Origin: Nitrospira sp.
GTDB taxonomy: Bacteria; Nitrospirota; Nitrospiria; Nitrospirales; Nitrospiraceae
Direction: 5' to 3'
Assembly (NCBI GenBank): GCA_024331125.1
Contig: JANDJI010000005.1
Location: forward strand, 62,001-126,000
Length of the DNA: 64,000 bases
Positions 18,500 through 28,074 of the stretch are shown piece by piece (position 1 is the first letter of the stretch; each line of letters begins with the position of its first letter). The translations under genes and the position numbers were made by a program. The notes beneath the pieces are model-generated. The model had not been told where the DNA came from and ran no database searches. It saw only the letters and a program-made list of their open reading frames with translations.

Positions 18500-21328
18500 T
18501 CACGGTCGTTTGAACTTCCTTTCCACTGTCCGCTCAAGCTCATCGACCACCCTGAGACTTTTCAATAAAGACGGGATATGTTCCTGCACCGTCAGATTAA
18601 AGTTAATCGGCGGCACCGTCTTGAGGTCCGGATTCTTTCCCTCCAATCGCGCGGTGAGCAGCAACATTCCGTTTTCGGCGTAATCCACGCCGGTCCTGAG
18701 CACCGTGTAGTGAAAATTGTTCAACGCCTGAGCGACCAGATGGACTTCGGCGTTCGCCTCGGCGAATGATTTCAAAGAATCCTCGGACGCGGTGTAGCTA
18801 ATGATTCCCCCGGGCGGCGACGAAATCAAGAGGCCGTCCTTCACCGTAATCCCCGACGGATTGATCACGATCGGCAAGGTTCCATTCAATGTCCCCGTTC
18901 CCTGGAGACCCCGATTAGCCTCGATGCTCAAAATCTTGGCAAGGTCCAGATCATGAAGGGAGACGGTCATCTGATACCGAGAACGGGTTTGGTCTACAGC
19001 CCATCCATCGCTCGCGAGCACCCCACCGAACGCCTCGCACCTGACGTTAGACAATTCAAGGGTCGGCGATGCGTCGGCTAATCTCCATGATCCTCCGATC
19101 CTCGCGGAACAATTGGTTATTTCGACACCTGACCGTATGGACGCGACGGAAACCTGCGCCGGCTCCACGGTAACGGCCGAATTGGGACCGCTCGCCCGAA
19201 TAGTCACCGTCGTGTTGGCGTTCTTAAACACAGAGTCCTCATACCGGCCGGACAGCTTCTCCGCCACTACCGTTCCCGATCCCGACATCACTCGAAACTC
19301 TTCTCCCCGACCACCCCATCCACCCACCCATAAAACGTCAAGAGTGGACGTCATCCGTCCCTCGACAAATTCGACAGGCCAGGGCATCTTTGATATCAGA
19401 TTGCCCAGCCGGCGCTCCTCACCGTCAAAGTCGATGGGTCCGATGGTGGCGTGGAGCATCCCTTCCCCTCTCATCAACGGTTGATCGATTTCCGCAAACA
19501 CTAGATGGTCTTGAAACGGCGCTTCAATATGAAGGTCGGCCTTAATCCCCGCTTGATTGGCCAGAAATCGAACCTTCCAGTCCGTCGGTTGTATTTTCCA
19601 CGGCAGGAGATTCGGCGACACGCCTTGCAGCGAGAATTTCCCTTGTGTATGCCACGAACGCCCCGCCAATTCGGCCAGTTGCAACGTCAAGAGTCCCTGC
19701 GCCACGTGGACTTCCCGCCCCATTACTCTCAGTGAAGGTATCCGAACTCCAACCGTCGCCGGCCCTCCGCTGCATCGAAGCGCAGCCACCTCACATTGGA
19801 AGGGGAAAGAGTCGTGCCACTGAAATGTGGCGTTCGGAATGAACAGGGCTTCGCGTTCGATCTGCCTGACTTTCACGGAAGAGGACGAGGACATTGTTCC
19901 CTGCACTCTTCCACGTTTGACCTTCAGGCTCCCTTGGATATCGGCCGAGACTTCATCGGCGAACAGAGTTTCGGCAACGGCTCTGGGAAGAGATCCCGAG
20001 ACGCGATATGTTCCTTCCAGGGTTGAAAGCTCCCCTCCTTTCCATTCGGCATGGGATGCTTCCGCCTCCACGACGAAAGATTCCGGTGTCCGCCCATACC
20101 TGACGCGCACCGGGCTGGCCATGACCGTCCGCACGGGCGATTCGGACCAATAGACCGCGCCATGAAGCGGTTGCAAATGCTCGATCCATATCGGCTGATC
20201 TCCTCGAGGAACGATACTCCGCAGCGCCTCATGAAAGAAGGGTGCTTGGCCATTGATCGTCGCTTCAACAAGTGGGACTCCCGGCGCCAACGTCCATGCC
20301 ACCTCCGTTGCATTGCCTGTAAACGTGCCTTGATAGGCAACGGCGATATCTTTTGCGACCCCCTTGAGAGCCGGCAAAGTAATGGAAGCCGTGACGCCTC
20401 CTTCCAAACGGGTCCTGGGATCACGCCACAGCGTGGTCAGCGCCGTATCAGCCGCAGCCGTTCCTACCCAATGAACGGTGACACGTCCCGTCACTTTTCC
20501 CAAATCGGGACCGATCGGAACCAGCAGCGCGATAAATGGCGCGAACTCGCGAACGTTGACATCAAGCCGCCCCTTGACTTGAATCTGCTCGCCGCTCGAA
20601 TGGGCCTGCGACTCCCAAGAAACGATCGGGACGGTATGGAGCCGTTGGGACACCAACACGGCAGACCAGGTGCTGGCCGAGCTTCCTGAGATGGTCAACC
20701 CGTAGGAAACGGTATTTTGCCCTTGAAACGACAAGTGGCCGTTCACTTCTCCATGCCGATATTGCACCGACCCGGAAATGATCACTTTGCGAAGAGGACC
20801 GGTCGCTTTTTCCCTAAAGATCGAAACGCGATCCAGACGCAATTCATCAAAGGGGAAAATCGGCAAGCGCCGCAACAGATCGTTGACGGTCAGAAAACTC
20901 CAAGGGAGTTCATCGTCATCATCTTCTTCCGACTCCGTCATGTCGCCGGCCTCGCCGGTTGCCTGCCGATGCGTCGTCAGCACTTGAACGGCGACGTCGG
21001 GAAGAAGGATGCTGTCAACATGTCCTTGGACAAGCTTCGGCAAGCTGTACTGAATCTCGGCATTGGTGAGCGACAGCAGCAGCGTCTCTCCGCCCAAGTT
21101 TTGTTGGAGCGACACGACGGGCACATGAATCCCCCCGACGCCTGGGTAGCCTAATTGAACGATGACACGCTCATAACCAAGTCGAGACAGTTCGCGAGCG
21201 AACAGATATGACGCGCCGAGCGGAAGGAGCAGATACATCCCCGTGAGAACGATGAGTCCTAAAAGCAACGGAAATTGATAGCGTTGTGAGAACGCCTCAC
21301 CTCTGAGAAGTGCCAGTCGATTATCCAT
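18500..21328 (-). CDS. ydbH: YdbH-type AsmA-like intermembrane lipid-transport protein
   Basis: A 942-residue protein with one N-terminal membrane anchor (about residues 20-42) and a long beta-rich periplasmic region with no catalytic motifs. The C-terminal third (GGVLASDGWAVD, then GLQGTGTLNGTLPIVI, GIISYTASE, DYAENGMLLL and LEGKNPDL) matches the YdbH/DUF3971 AsmA-like family. Such proteins form a hydrophobic groove spanning the periplasm. Length is close to E. coli YdbH (about 880). Its partners ynbE and ydbL follow immediately. The promoter must lie in the 220 bp divergent region before the PG0541-like gene at 21551. Confidence 0.88.
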   Translation of the reverse strand: MDNRLALLRGEAFSQRYQFPLLLGLIVLTGMYLLLPLGASYLFARELSRLGYERVIVQLGYPGVGGIHVPVVSLQQNLGGETLLLSLTNAEIQYSLPKLVQGHVDSILLPDVAVQVLTTHRQATGEAGDMTESEEDDDDELPWSFLTVNDLLRRLPIFPFDELRLDRVSIFREKATGPLRKVIISGSVQYRHGEVNGHLSFQGQNTVSYGLTISGSSASTWSAVLVSQRLHTVPIVSWESQAHSSGEQIQVKGRLDVNVREFAPFIALLVPIGPDLGKVTGRVTVHWVGTAAADTALTTLWRDPRTRLEGGVTASITLPALKGVAKDIAVAYQGTFTGNATEVAWTLAPGVPLVEATINGQAPFFHEALRSIVPRGDQPIWIEHLQPLHGAVYWSESPVRTVMASPVRVRYGRTPESFVVEAEASHAEWKGGELSTLEGTYRVSGSLPRAVAETLFADEVSADIQGSLKVKRGRVQGTMSSSSSVKVRQIEREALFIPNATFQWHDSFPFQCEVAALRCSGGPATVGVRIPSLRVMGREVHVAQGLLTLQLAELAGRSWHTQGKFSLQGVSPNLLPWKIQPTDWKVRFLANQAGIKADLHIEAPFQDHLVFAEIDQPLMRGEGMLHATIGPIDFDGEERRLGNLISKMPWPVEFVEGRMTSTLDVLWVGGWGGRGEEFRVMSGSGTVVAEKLSGRYEDSVFKNANTTVTIRASGPNSAVTVEPAQVSVASIRSGVEITNCSARIGGSWRLADASPTLELSNVRCEAFGGVLASDGWAVDQTRSRYQMTVSLHDLDLAKILSIEANRGLQGTGTLNGTLPIVINPSGITVKDGLLISSPPGGIISYTASEDSLKSFAEANAEVHLVAQALNNFHYTVLRTGVDYAENGMLLLTARLEGKNPDLKTVPPINFNLTVQEHIPSLLKSLRVVDELERTVERKFKRP

Positions 21329-21550
21329 GAGAACCCATTAGAGCACATTCGTGAGCACGGCCGTCATCCGTCGGCGTCATTATCATGGGGATGAACCGCT
21401 GGTATCACAACCGTTTCGTCCGTTCAAGACGAAAATCGGACAACATGGGCGATTAGAACCTCTTGTGTTTCCGGTTGCTCTCCCGTAAGAACAAAAGAAC
21501 GGACGTCGGATATTTCAAGCGTTTCTTCGGTCTTTAGAGGAGTTGCTCAG

Positions 21551-21856
21551 ATGAAAATGTTGCTGATCATTTTTCGAGAAGTGATGGCGCCCCACGTTCA
21601 CGCTCTATTGAAAGAGCATGGCGTCACGGCGTTTACCGAACTGTATAATGTCGCAGGCACGGGAATGACCGGCCCCACCGTTCAATTTTCCCTCTCGGCC
21701 GACGCCAATCGTATGATCTTCGCGGCGGTCTCCGAACAAGTCGCCAGCCGCCTCGTTGATGGATTGATAACCTTCCGGGAGAAACACGTGAGGCGACAGA
21801 ACGACCATCTTGTTCCACTTCACGCCTTTATTCTCCCTTGCGAACAGGTGGTCTAG
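21551..21856 (+). CDS. P-II-like PG0541 family protein
   Basis: A 101-residue protein resembling the PG0541 'transporter-associated' family, small ferredoxin-fold proteins related to P-II regulators: MKMLLIIFREVMAPHVHALL, VTAFTELYNVAGTG, then REKHVRRQNDHLVPLHAF. These genes usually sit beside RND or other efflux transporters and may sense a small ligand or metal. No transporter gene is adjacent here. ATG 21551 is preceded by TTTAGAGGAGTTGCTCAG, a clear ribosome site. Confidence 0.75.
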   Translation: MKMLLIIFREVMAPHVHALLKEHGVTAFTELYNVAGTGMTGPTVQFSLSADANRMIFAAVSEQVASRLVDGLITFREKHVRRQNDHLVPLHAFILPCEQVV

Positions 21857-22131
21857 AGCCTCCTCTTGCCGTCCATCACGATCGGAACCGGCTCTCTTCT
21901 TTTTTCCCGCCCTCGTTGCTTCACCCTGCACAACTTTGGCACCGGCCCGTCGCGAAATCCCTACGGCATTTTTCGTCATTGTGCAACCCGTAATGTTTGA
22001 TGCTTTCCGTTCCACGACATCACATGACGATAGATGGCAGAGAATGCACGGCATGTGACTTGCCCGTTCATGGGTAGGCAGAAGCGGTATTGATCGTCGC
22101 GATTCAAACAGAACTCAACTCATGGTGAGCC

Positions 22132-22887
22132 ATGCTTTCAACACTTTTTGATTTCAACAATCGCTCTGGAACCAGCTTGCTGGTCTGGCTCAGCAAGTTG
22201 TCGCGCACGTGTCGTCTCGCGACGGCCGTCGGCTCCATCGTGCTCTGGAGCACCGTCTCTCCCGCGGCCACATTGATGTGGAACGCAAATACCGAATCGG
22301 ATCTGGCGGGATATCGTGTTTATCAATGCACCCAACTGCCGTGCAGCAGAGCCGCCGGTACGGCGTCGCTTCTGGCCAACTTGGGAACGGTGACAAGTTT
22401 CGATATTGGAACACCCACAACGGTTCGCCACTACGTGGTGACAGCCTATGACTTCAACAACAACGAATCGAGTGAAAGCAACGTCGCCACCTATACTCCG
22501 CCGTCTGCCCCTCCGTCACCGCCGGCGATCGGCGTGAGCCCGACCGGCTTGTCTTTCACCGCGGTCCAAGGAAACGGGAATCCTTCACCTCAAACGCTCA
22601 GCGTCAGCAATACCGGAGGGGGCACCTTGACCTGGTCATCCGGTAGTAATGCGTCATGGTTGACGCACACGCCGCAATCAGGGACCGGAAACGGAACCGT
22701 CACGGTAAGCATCGCGACGGACTCCCTTGCGGCCGGGACCTACACGGCGACTTTGACGCTGACCGCAACGGGAGCCGGAAGTGTGTCGGTACCCGTGACC
22801 GTCACCGTGACCGCGCCCACCGTGGCTTATCCTCCGAGACCATTGAATCTTCAATTGCGCTCCGTGGTGCCACGAGGCGCACGATAA
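22132..22887 (+). CDS. Exported protein with FN3-like and BACON-type domains
   Basis: A 251-residue protein. A hydrophobic signal or anchor ends near residue 46 (TVSPAA-T). Residues about 47-120 resemble a fibronectin type III fold (LMWNANTESDLAGYRVYQ, HYVVTAYDFNNNES). After a proline-rich linker, residues about 130-235 resemble a BACON-type Ig-like repeat (IGVSPTGLSFTAVQG, LSVSNTGGGTLTW, AAGTYTATLTL). Both domains are common in secreted carbohydrate-binding or adhesion proteins. There is no catalytic domain. The basic first 30 residues are long for a signal peptide, so the true start may be internal. Confidence 0.8.
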   Translation: MLSTLFDFNNRSGTSLLVWLSKLSRTCRLATAVGSIVLWSTVSPAATLMWNANTESDLAGYRVYQCTQLPCSRAAGTASLLANLGTVTSFDIGTPTTVRHYVVTAYDFNNNESSESNVATYTPPSAPPSPPAIGVSPTGLSFTAVQGNGNPSPQTLSVSNTGGGTLTWSSGSNASWLTHTPQSGTGNGTVTVSIATDSLAAGTYTATLTLTATGAGSVSVPVTVTVTAPTVAYPPRPLNLQLRSVVPRGAR

Positions 22888-23090
22888 TCGATGGCAACCC
22901 TGCTCATCGGCACATCCGCGCACTCGGCCGGGGGAGGGCATTGAAGGATCAGGCGTTCAAGAGCCGACCTTCTTGCCCTCTCCTTCGGAACCTGCAGCTC
23001 TCGTTTCCATTCACAAATCACCTCGCTTCGCGTTAGAGTAGGCCATCGTTGGGCATCTGAGTTCCATCTCAAAAGAAGCATCGACCGACT

Positions 23091-24452
23091 ATGGCAAGCA
23101 GTCCGACACGTTTCGAACGGTTCATTAAACACGATCTTTGGAATACGGATCTCACCGCACTGCCGATGCTCCAGCGAACAGCCTGGCATACGCTTCGGCT
23201 TATCCTGGCTGTGGCGCTGGAATTCCGCCCTCGCTTGCTCGATGCGCGCGCGGCGGGACTGGTCTTCACTACGCTCTTGTCGCTGGTTCCGTTTCTTGCC
23301 GTCACGTTTTCCGTTTTGAAGGCGTTCGGCGTCCATCATCAGATCGAACCCTTGCTGGCCCAAGCGTTGGAGCCGCTGGGACCCAAAAGCCTGGAAATCA
23401 CCGGTCGCATCATCGAGTTTGTCGATAACCTCAAAATCGGGGTATTAGGCACCGTCGGCGTGGCGAGTCTCATTTATACGAGCTACTCGCTGGTCGATAA
23501 GATCGAACAGGCGCTGAACGCCATTTGGATCGTTCGCCAAGGCCGACCTTGGAACAGGAAATTCACGGATTATCTCAGCGTGGTCTTGGTGGGGCCCGTG
23601 CTGGTCTTCACGGCCTTCGGCGTCTTGGCGTCTCTCCAGAGCCATACCGTCGTGCAATGGCTCATCGGAATAGAGCCTTTCGGGTCATTGTTTTTATGGA
23701 CCGCCGAAATCGTCCCTTTCCTCGTGCTTTGCGGCGTTTTCACGTTCTTCTACAAATTTATTCCTTATACCCGTGTTCAGGTGACCTCCGCTTTGGTGGG
23801 AGGGGTCTCCGCCGCCATCTTGTGGGGCGTCGCCGGGGAGGTGTTTGCCAAATTCGTCGCCGCGTCCGCCAAATACAGCGCGATCTATTCCAGCTTCGCC
23901 GTGCTGATTTTGTTTCTCCTTTGGCTCTATACGGGCTGGATGATCATCCTGATCGGCGCTCAGTTCTCTTTCTTTCACCAACATCCGACAGCCTATCTAT
24001 CACGGCAGCTCTGGCAACAAGGTACGCCAACATTCCGCGAGCGTGTGACCCTGAATCTGTTGCTGGCCTTGGCCTGCCGCTATCTCCAGGGGAGTCCGCC
24101 TCTCCGTGTTTCCGATCTCGCGATCAAGCTGAATTTGCCCGACGAACTGGTGGTCGAAGAATTGGAACGGTTGATCGAAGCGGACATGGTCGGTCTCATC
24201 AAGGAACCGGAGGGCGTCAGTCTGATCAAAGCCCCTGAGTTGATTACGATCAAAGAAGTCCTCGATATCGTCCGAGATGGCAATCCCGTCGGAACAAGCG
24301 GGCGCCTGCCTCCCGACGATCCGCTCGAAACGCTCCTTCGGCGGCGCGATGAAGCGGTGGCCCAATCTCTCGCGGGACAGACGTTGCGCTCGCTGGCCGA
24401 ACAGCGAATGTCCTGCGCCGCTCAAATCAAAAACCAAACGACGACCCGCTGA
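23091..24452 (+). CDS. YihY/BrkB-type inner-membrane protein
   Basis: A 453-residue protein. Residues about 40-300 hold six membrane segments with the YihY/virulence-factor BrkB pattern: RAAGLVFTTLLSLVPFLAV, TSYSLVDKIEQALNAIW, PYTRVQVTSALVGG and SAIYSSFAVLILFLLWLYTGW. The family was once called RNase BN but is not a nuclease; its transport role is unsettled. Residues 300-453 form a soluble winged-helix-like tail (LLLALACRYLQ, then LAIKLNLPDELVVEELERL), seen in a subset of family members. ATG 23091 is the likely start. Confidence 0.88.
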   Translation: MASSPTRFERFIKHDLWNTDLTALPMLQRTAWHTLRLILAVALEFRPRLLDARAAGLVFTTLLSLVPFLAVTFSVLKAFGVHHQIEPLLAQALEPLGPKSLEITGRIIEFVDNLKIGVLGTVGVASLIYTSYSLVDKIEQALNAIWIVRQGRPWNRKFTDYLSVVLVGPVLVFTAFGVLASLQSHTVVQWLIGIEPFGSLFLWTAEIVPFLVLCGVFTFFYKFIPYTRVQVTSALVGGVSAAILWGVAGEVFAKFVAASAKYSAIYSSFAVLILFLLWLYTGWMIILIGAQFSFFHQHPTAYLSRQLWQQGTPTFRERVTLNLLLALACRYLQGSPPLRVSDLAIKLNLPDELVVEELERLIEADMVGLIKEPEGVSLIKAPELITIKEVLDIVRDGNPVGTSGRLPPDDPLETLLRRRDEAVAQSLAGQTLRSLAEQRMSCAAQIKNQTTTR

Positions 24453-24613
24453 GCCGACCTCGGCCTTCTTTGTTTTTCTCTGTATCCCTCACGATACGGA
24501 GCGGATGTTTCGGATACGTCATCCAACCGATCCTCCACCGATTGACGATGTTTTTCCACCGCTTCGGCGATGGAACGGATCTGGCTAACTCCGCCATGCC
24601 GGCAAAAAGGGAT

Positions 24614-24642
24614 GATCTGAACCGCGGCGCACGGTTCAGATC
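24614..24642. promoter_or_regulatory. Perfect 11-bp inverted repeat upstream of the comEA-like gene
   Basis: The arms GATCTGAACCG and CGGTTCAGATC are perfectly complementary around a 7-nt loop. There is no T-tract on either side. It lies about 56 nt before the ComEA-like start, so it could be an operator or an RNA hairpin in the leader. It could also end transcription from the YihY-type gene. Confidence 0.4.
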
Positions 24643-24697
24643 GATTAGGCTCATCGATGGTCCGAGAACTTATTTAGCCTGATGCAGGAGGATTACC

Positions 24698-25084
24698 ATG
24701 ACGTCTCCTACTCGTCTTTTCATGCTTCCGATGATCTTGCTCTCGTTTTTCCTGGTTACGCCATCAGTCGACGCCGCGCCGACGACAAAAGTCAAACCGT
24801 CCGAGGCCGCACCGGGGACGGAACGGCGTCAACTCGCAAACCTCATCGATATCAATTCCGCTACGCTTGCCGACTTGCGATCGCTCCCCGGTGTCGGAAC
24901 CGTCACCGCCAAAAAGATCGTGGCCGGTCGTCCCTATGCTTCCATCGACGACTTGAAAACTCGCAACATCGTGCCGGTCAAGACGTATGACAAGATTCGC
25001 GAGCTGGTCAGCGTCGCCGCTTCCAAAGGTGTGCTCCATCGCGATCGTGAGCAACCGGCCGTGCCGAAATCCGGCAACCACTGA
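24698..25084 (+). CDS. ComEA-like helix-hairpin-helix protein
   Basis: A 128-residue exported protein. Residues 1-25 are a signal peptide (MLPMILLSFFLVTPSVDAA region). Residues about 48-110 are a helix-hairpin-helix DNA-binding domain: LIDINSATLADLRSLPGVG, TAKKIVAGRPYASIDDL, then YDKIRELV. ComEA-type proteins bind incoming DNA in the periplasm during natural transformation, though many stand-alone HhH proteins have unknown roles. ATG 24698 has AGGAGG 7 nt upstream. A strong hairpin follows the stop codon. Confidence 0.88.
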   Translation: MTSPTRLFMLPMILLSFFLVTPSVDAAPTTKVKPSEAAPGTERRQLANLIDINSATLADLRSLPGVGTVTAKKIVAGRPYASIDDLKTRNIVPVKTYDKIRELVSVAASKGVLHRDREQPAVPKSGNH

Positions 25085-25097
25085 GTGCCGTCATCGC

Positions 25098-25144
25098 CGA
25101 GTCGGTCGGCGGCTCCTTCTCCATGAGAGCCGCCGACCGACTCG
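25098..25144 (+). terminator. Strong 18-bp hairpin after the ComEA-like gene
   Basis: Perfectly matched arms (about 18 bp, from CGAGTCGG to CCGACTCG) flank an 11-nt loop, starting 14 nt after the stop codon. A T-rich run (ACTTTATCCTTTTC) follows on the plus strand, as for an intrinsic terminator. Confidence 0.75.
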
Positions 25145-25327
25145 CACTTTATCCTTTTCTCTCAACCGACGTCTCCCCGGGCCAAGAAACTGGAAAATCG
25201 GGAAGATGACCTTGTCGATCTTTCCCTGTACAATGTCACTGCCTTCAGCCTGTACGATGATGCGGTGACACAACGGGAATGATCTCCGCGACTCTGGACG
25301 GAGACTCGCCGTCGGAGGAGCAAGACA

Positions 25328-25531
25328 ATGAGCGCGTTCGGAACTGGCATTGCGGGACTGATCGGCGGGGTGGTGCTCCTGATGAGCCTCTTTTCTTTTT
25401 CCCAAAAGAACTGGAAAGCGGGGTTTCTCTGGCTGCTTTCCGGGCTTGTTCTCATCGCTCTGTTGACGTTTCTTGACAAACCAGGCTCTCAGTGGTCGCA
25501 ACCAGGAGATCCGCAGGTGACTCGCGAATAA
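25328..25531 (+). CDS. Small two-helix membrane protein
   Basis: A 67-residue protein with two hydrophobic segments (about residues 5-23 and 31-49) separated by SQKNWKAG and followed by a polar tail. ATG 25328 is preceded by GGAGGAGCAAGACA, a good ribosome site. No family is recognised. The compact hairpin topology and ribosome site argue that it is real. Confidence 0.65.
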   Translation: MSAFGTGIAGLIGGVVLLMSLFSFSQKNWKAGFLWLLSGLVLIALLTFLDKPGSQWSQPGDPQVTRE

Positions 25532-25588
25532 ATATCCGGCTTCACTTGGCTGAGAGGAGTGGGCCAAACCGTCCACAAGGGTCCGTCA

Positions 25589-25805
25589 TTAAGCCTGAAC
25601 GATAGCGGTGATCGTAACGCGCCGGCCGAAAAGGATGAACACGACGGCAGATTTCTTCAGGTCGAACAGCCGATGGACCGACACGGTCGCCTGGGGGCGG
25701 CATGACTCACAACATCGGCGCTGAGCCGGCATCCTGAAGCCCTCGGCATCCCGACTGATCTGGCCGATCGGTTGACACCGTTGTCTTCCAGGGATTTTGC
25801 TCATG
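25589..25805 (-). CDS. Possible small cysteine-containing protein
   Basis: A 71-codon frame starting at ATG 25805 whose first codons overlap the start of the divergent GNAT gene at 25803. It contains RRCCESCRP, which could be half of a zinc knuckle, and a C-terminal strand-like segment (KKSAVVFILFGRRVTITAIVQA, at the end of the protein). The ribosome site is weak (GGAG at 12 nt). The residue pattern looks natural but I do not recognise a family, and a shadow frame is possible. Confidence 0.35.
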
Positions 25806-26276
25806 GTGCACATTCGCTCCGCCACCGAAAACGACTTTCCCTCGCTCTTACGAGTGCAACAGGCCGCATTCGGAGAATATGCCCGCATCTACCAAGTGAG
25901 CGGATGGACGACCGAAACGATCGAAAGTCTCAAAGAAGATGCGAAAACCAAGCATATCGTGGTCGCCGAATCGGAGGGAGCGATCGTCGGATCGGTTCGA
26001 TTTTGGACGGTGGGCGGGGTGTGCGTCATCCGGCTGCTGTCCGTTGATCCCGCCTTTCAGGGGCAAGGCCTTGGCAAACAATTGATGAACGAAGTCGAGC
26101 GCAGAGCGACGGACGCCCATAAACTCTACGCCTGCACCATGTTGCGTACACCGCGAAACATTCATTTTTTCCTAAGCCTCGGGTACAGGGCCGAAGCGCT
26201 CCTTCCCGACCACTACGATCACCTTGATTTGATCTGTTTTGCGAAGTATCGATCTGAACCCGGGAAAATTCGATGA
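25803..26276 (+). CDS. GNAT-family N-acetyltransferase
   Basis: A 157-residue GNAT. It opens with the usual strand-helix (IRSATENDFPSLLRV). The acetyl-CoA motif A is in RLLSVDPAFQGQGLGKQLMNEVE, matching the Q/RxxGxG/A signature. It ends with the YACTMLRTPRNIHFFLSLGYRAE segment (positions about 110-132), in which FFLSLGY is the common late motif. ATG 25803 has AGGGA about 8 nt upstream; the frame also offers GTG at 25806. The acceptor substrate is unknown. The stop overlaps by 4 nt the longest possible frame of the following Sel1 gene. Confidence 0.88.
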   Translation: MVHIRSATENDFPSLLRVQQAAFGEYARIYQVSGWTTETIESLKEDAKTKHIVVAESEGAIVGSVRFWTVGGVCVIRLLSVDPAFQGQGLGKQLMNEVERRATDAHKLYACTMLRTPRNIHFFLSLGYRAEALLPDHYDHLDLICFAKYRSEPGKIR

Positions 26277-26323
26277 AGCACGGCCTCGAAGACACGACAC
26301 CATCCCATAAAATGGAGCAGCCT

Positions 26324-26902
26324 ATGTCAGTCGCGTTGAAATTTCTCATGGTGACGACATCACTGATTTTTCTTTCAGGATGCGTTGACTCCACCAAGTC
26401 GCCTTACGTCGGCGTCCACGATCTGGTTACGCGTTTGGACGACGCCCGCTCCCTTGCCGAGGAGGGAAGCGCCGACGATCAATACCGTCTCGGCTTGCGA
26501 TACGAACGTTTCGCCCGCGACTATCAAGAAGCAGCCCGCTGGTATCGCATGGCCGCTCAACAAGACCATCCGGACGCCATGTATCGCCTGTGCATCCTGT
26601 CTGACAGAGGGCTGGGCCTGCCCCAAGATTACCAAGAAGCGCTGCGGTGGTGCGGCCTTGCAGCCGATTTAAGGCAGGCGAACGCCATGTTGGTCGTCGG
26701 CGGATTTTTTGAACGGGGGCGCGGCGTCCCCAAAGATCCGATACAAGCCCATCACTGGTACAATTTGGCCGCCGCTCACGGTCTTGAGGAAGGAGTCACG
26801 CGACGGGATCGACTCGCCGGCGTCATGACGGCCGCGCAGATCGCTCACGCGCAGGATCTGACCAGAAACTGGAAGCCAAAAATTCAGGTTCCATCGGAAT
26901 AA
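26324..26902 (+). CDS. Sel1-repeat lipoprotein
   Basis: A 192-residue protein. The N-terminus is a lipoprotein signal (LKFLMVTTSLIFL) with lipobox LSGC, so it should be membrane-anchored at the cysteine. Four or so Sel1-like repeats follow (DDQYRLGLRYE, EAARWYRMAAQQ, DAMYRLCILSDRGLGLPQDYQEALRW, then FERGRGVPKDPIQAHHWYNLAA across about residues 100-150). Sel1 repeats mediate protein-protein contacts. ATG 26324 has GGAG 6 nt upstream and makes a clean signal peptide, so I prefer it to the longer frame from 26273. Confidence 0.85.
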   Translation: MSVALKFLMVTTSLIFLSGCVDSTKSPYVGVHDLVTRLDDARSLAEEGSADDQYRLGLRYERFARDYQEAARWYRMAAQQDHPDAMYRLCILSDRGLGLPQDYQEALRWCGLAADLRQANAMLVVGGFFERGRGVPKDPIQAHHWYNLAAAHGLEEGVTRRDRLAGVMTAAQIAHAQDLTRNWKPKIQVPSE

Positions 26903-26949
26903 CAAGTCGCCGGCTCGGTGTTTGGCTCGGCGTTTATGGCCTTCGTTCC

Positions 26950-27972
26950 TTACTTCCACCCCACGACCATGCTGTTCGGCCCGTCAAGCTTGATGACCCG
27001 ACTCCGGCCGAATCCGACTTCCTTCAGCCATCGCTGGCAGTCCGCGCCGGTAAAGTCGAACCCGCCCGGAGTTTCAATCAACATGTTCAGACTCATCAAC
27101 AAACCGAACACGTTTTTGCTCCGTTCGTCATCGATCAGAGCTTCATGAACGATCACCGCCCCGCCGGGAGGAACGGCCGAATAGGCCTTCCGAAGCAAGA
27201 TGAGTTTCTCGTCGAGACTCCAGTTGTGAAGGACGTGGCCCATGATGACGACGTGGGTCTTCGGAAAAGGGTCCTTGAAAAAGTCTCCCGAATGGAAGCG
27301 CAGCCGGGCGGCGAGTCCCTTTCCCTGCGCGTACGATTCAAAGATCGGCTGAACGACCGGAAGATCCATCCCGCCGCCCGTCAGATGTTTGTGGGCCGAC
27401 GCCACCTCAACCGCCACACCGCCTTGGGCGCAGCCGATATCGACAAACGTCTTGTACTTCTTCCAGGGAAATTTCCGCGCGATGCCGCGGGCCGATCCGA
27501 TACTGAGGGCCGTCATGGCCTTCAGAAAGGCTTCCAGCCTGGCCGGGTCCGAGTACAGCGTACCGTAGAAATCTCCGCCGGACCGAACCTCATTCTGCGG
27601 CGTTCCGGTCCGAAGCGCCTCCGTCAAGTTTCCCCAAAATCCATAGAGGCGGGCGTTGGCCATTTCCAACAACCCGCCGATGTACGACGGTTTGTTCCGG
27701 TCAAGAAAGAAAGCCGTCTCCGGCGTATTGCGATAGCGCAATCCTGCGCGTTTGAGCATATTCAGCGCCACCAGGGCGTCGAAGAAATCGCGCGCGCCGC
27801 GCGGGTGCAACTGAAGCCGCGCCGCCAAGGCTTCGCAGGTCAGCGGTCCCTCCGCCAGCACGGTGAACAGACCCAGCTCGACCGCGCTCAGCAACGTTTT
27901 CGACGCCATGAATCCGCTGCCGAGATTCATGATGCCGGCCGGAGACAATGCCGTTCGCCTCACGTGCGTCAC
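26950..27972 (-). CDS. SAM-dependent O-methyltransferase, family 2-like
   Basis: A 340-residue protein. Residues about 10-95 form the winged-helix dimerisation domain of plant-type O-methyltransferases ([20 protein letters not shown], then [22 protein letters not shown]). The SAM-binding half has [44 protein letters not shown] and [18 protein letters not shown]. The HxxHxW region supplies the usual catalytic histidine. The substrate is unknown. ATG 27972 is the longest plausible start. It is followed convergently by the Sel1 gene. Confidence 0.88.
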   Translation of the reverse strand: MTHVRRTALSPAGIMNLGSGFMASKTLLSAVELGLFTVLAEGPLTCEALAARLQLHPRGARDFFDALVALNMLKRAGLRYRNTPETAFFLDRNKPSYIGGLLEMANARLYGFWGNLTEALRTGTPQNEVRSGGDFYGTLYSDPARLEAFLKAMTALSIGSARGIARKFPWKKYKTFVDIGCAQGGVAVEVASAHKHLTGGGMDLPVVQPIFESYAQGKGLAARLRFHSGDFFKDPFPKTHVVIMGHVLHNWSLDEKLILLRKAYSAVPPGGAVIVHEALIDDERSKNVFGLLMSLNMLIETPGGFDFTGADCQRWLKEVGFGRSRVIKLDGPNSMVVGWK

Positions 27973-28074
27973 CTCATTGCATCAAGAAAAAAGACAACGT
28001 CCATTGGATCTTCCGTGGGGATTCGATCCGCTCGACATCCGTCATGAACCGGTCGGGGTGACGAATCCACCTCG

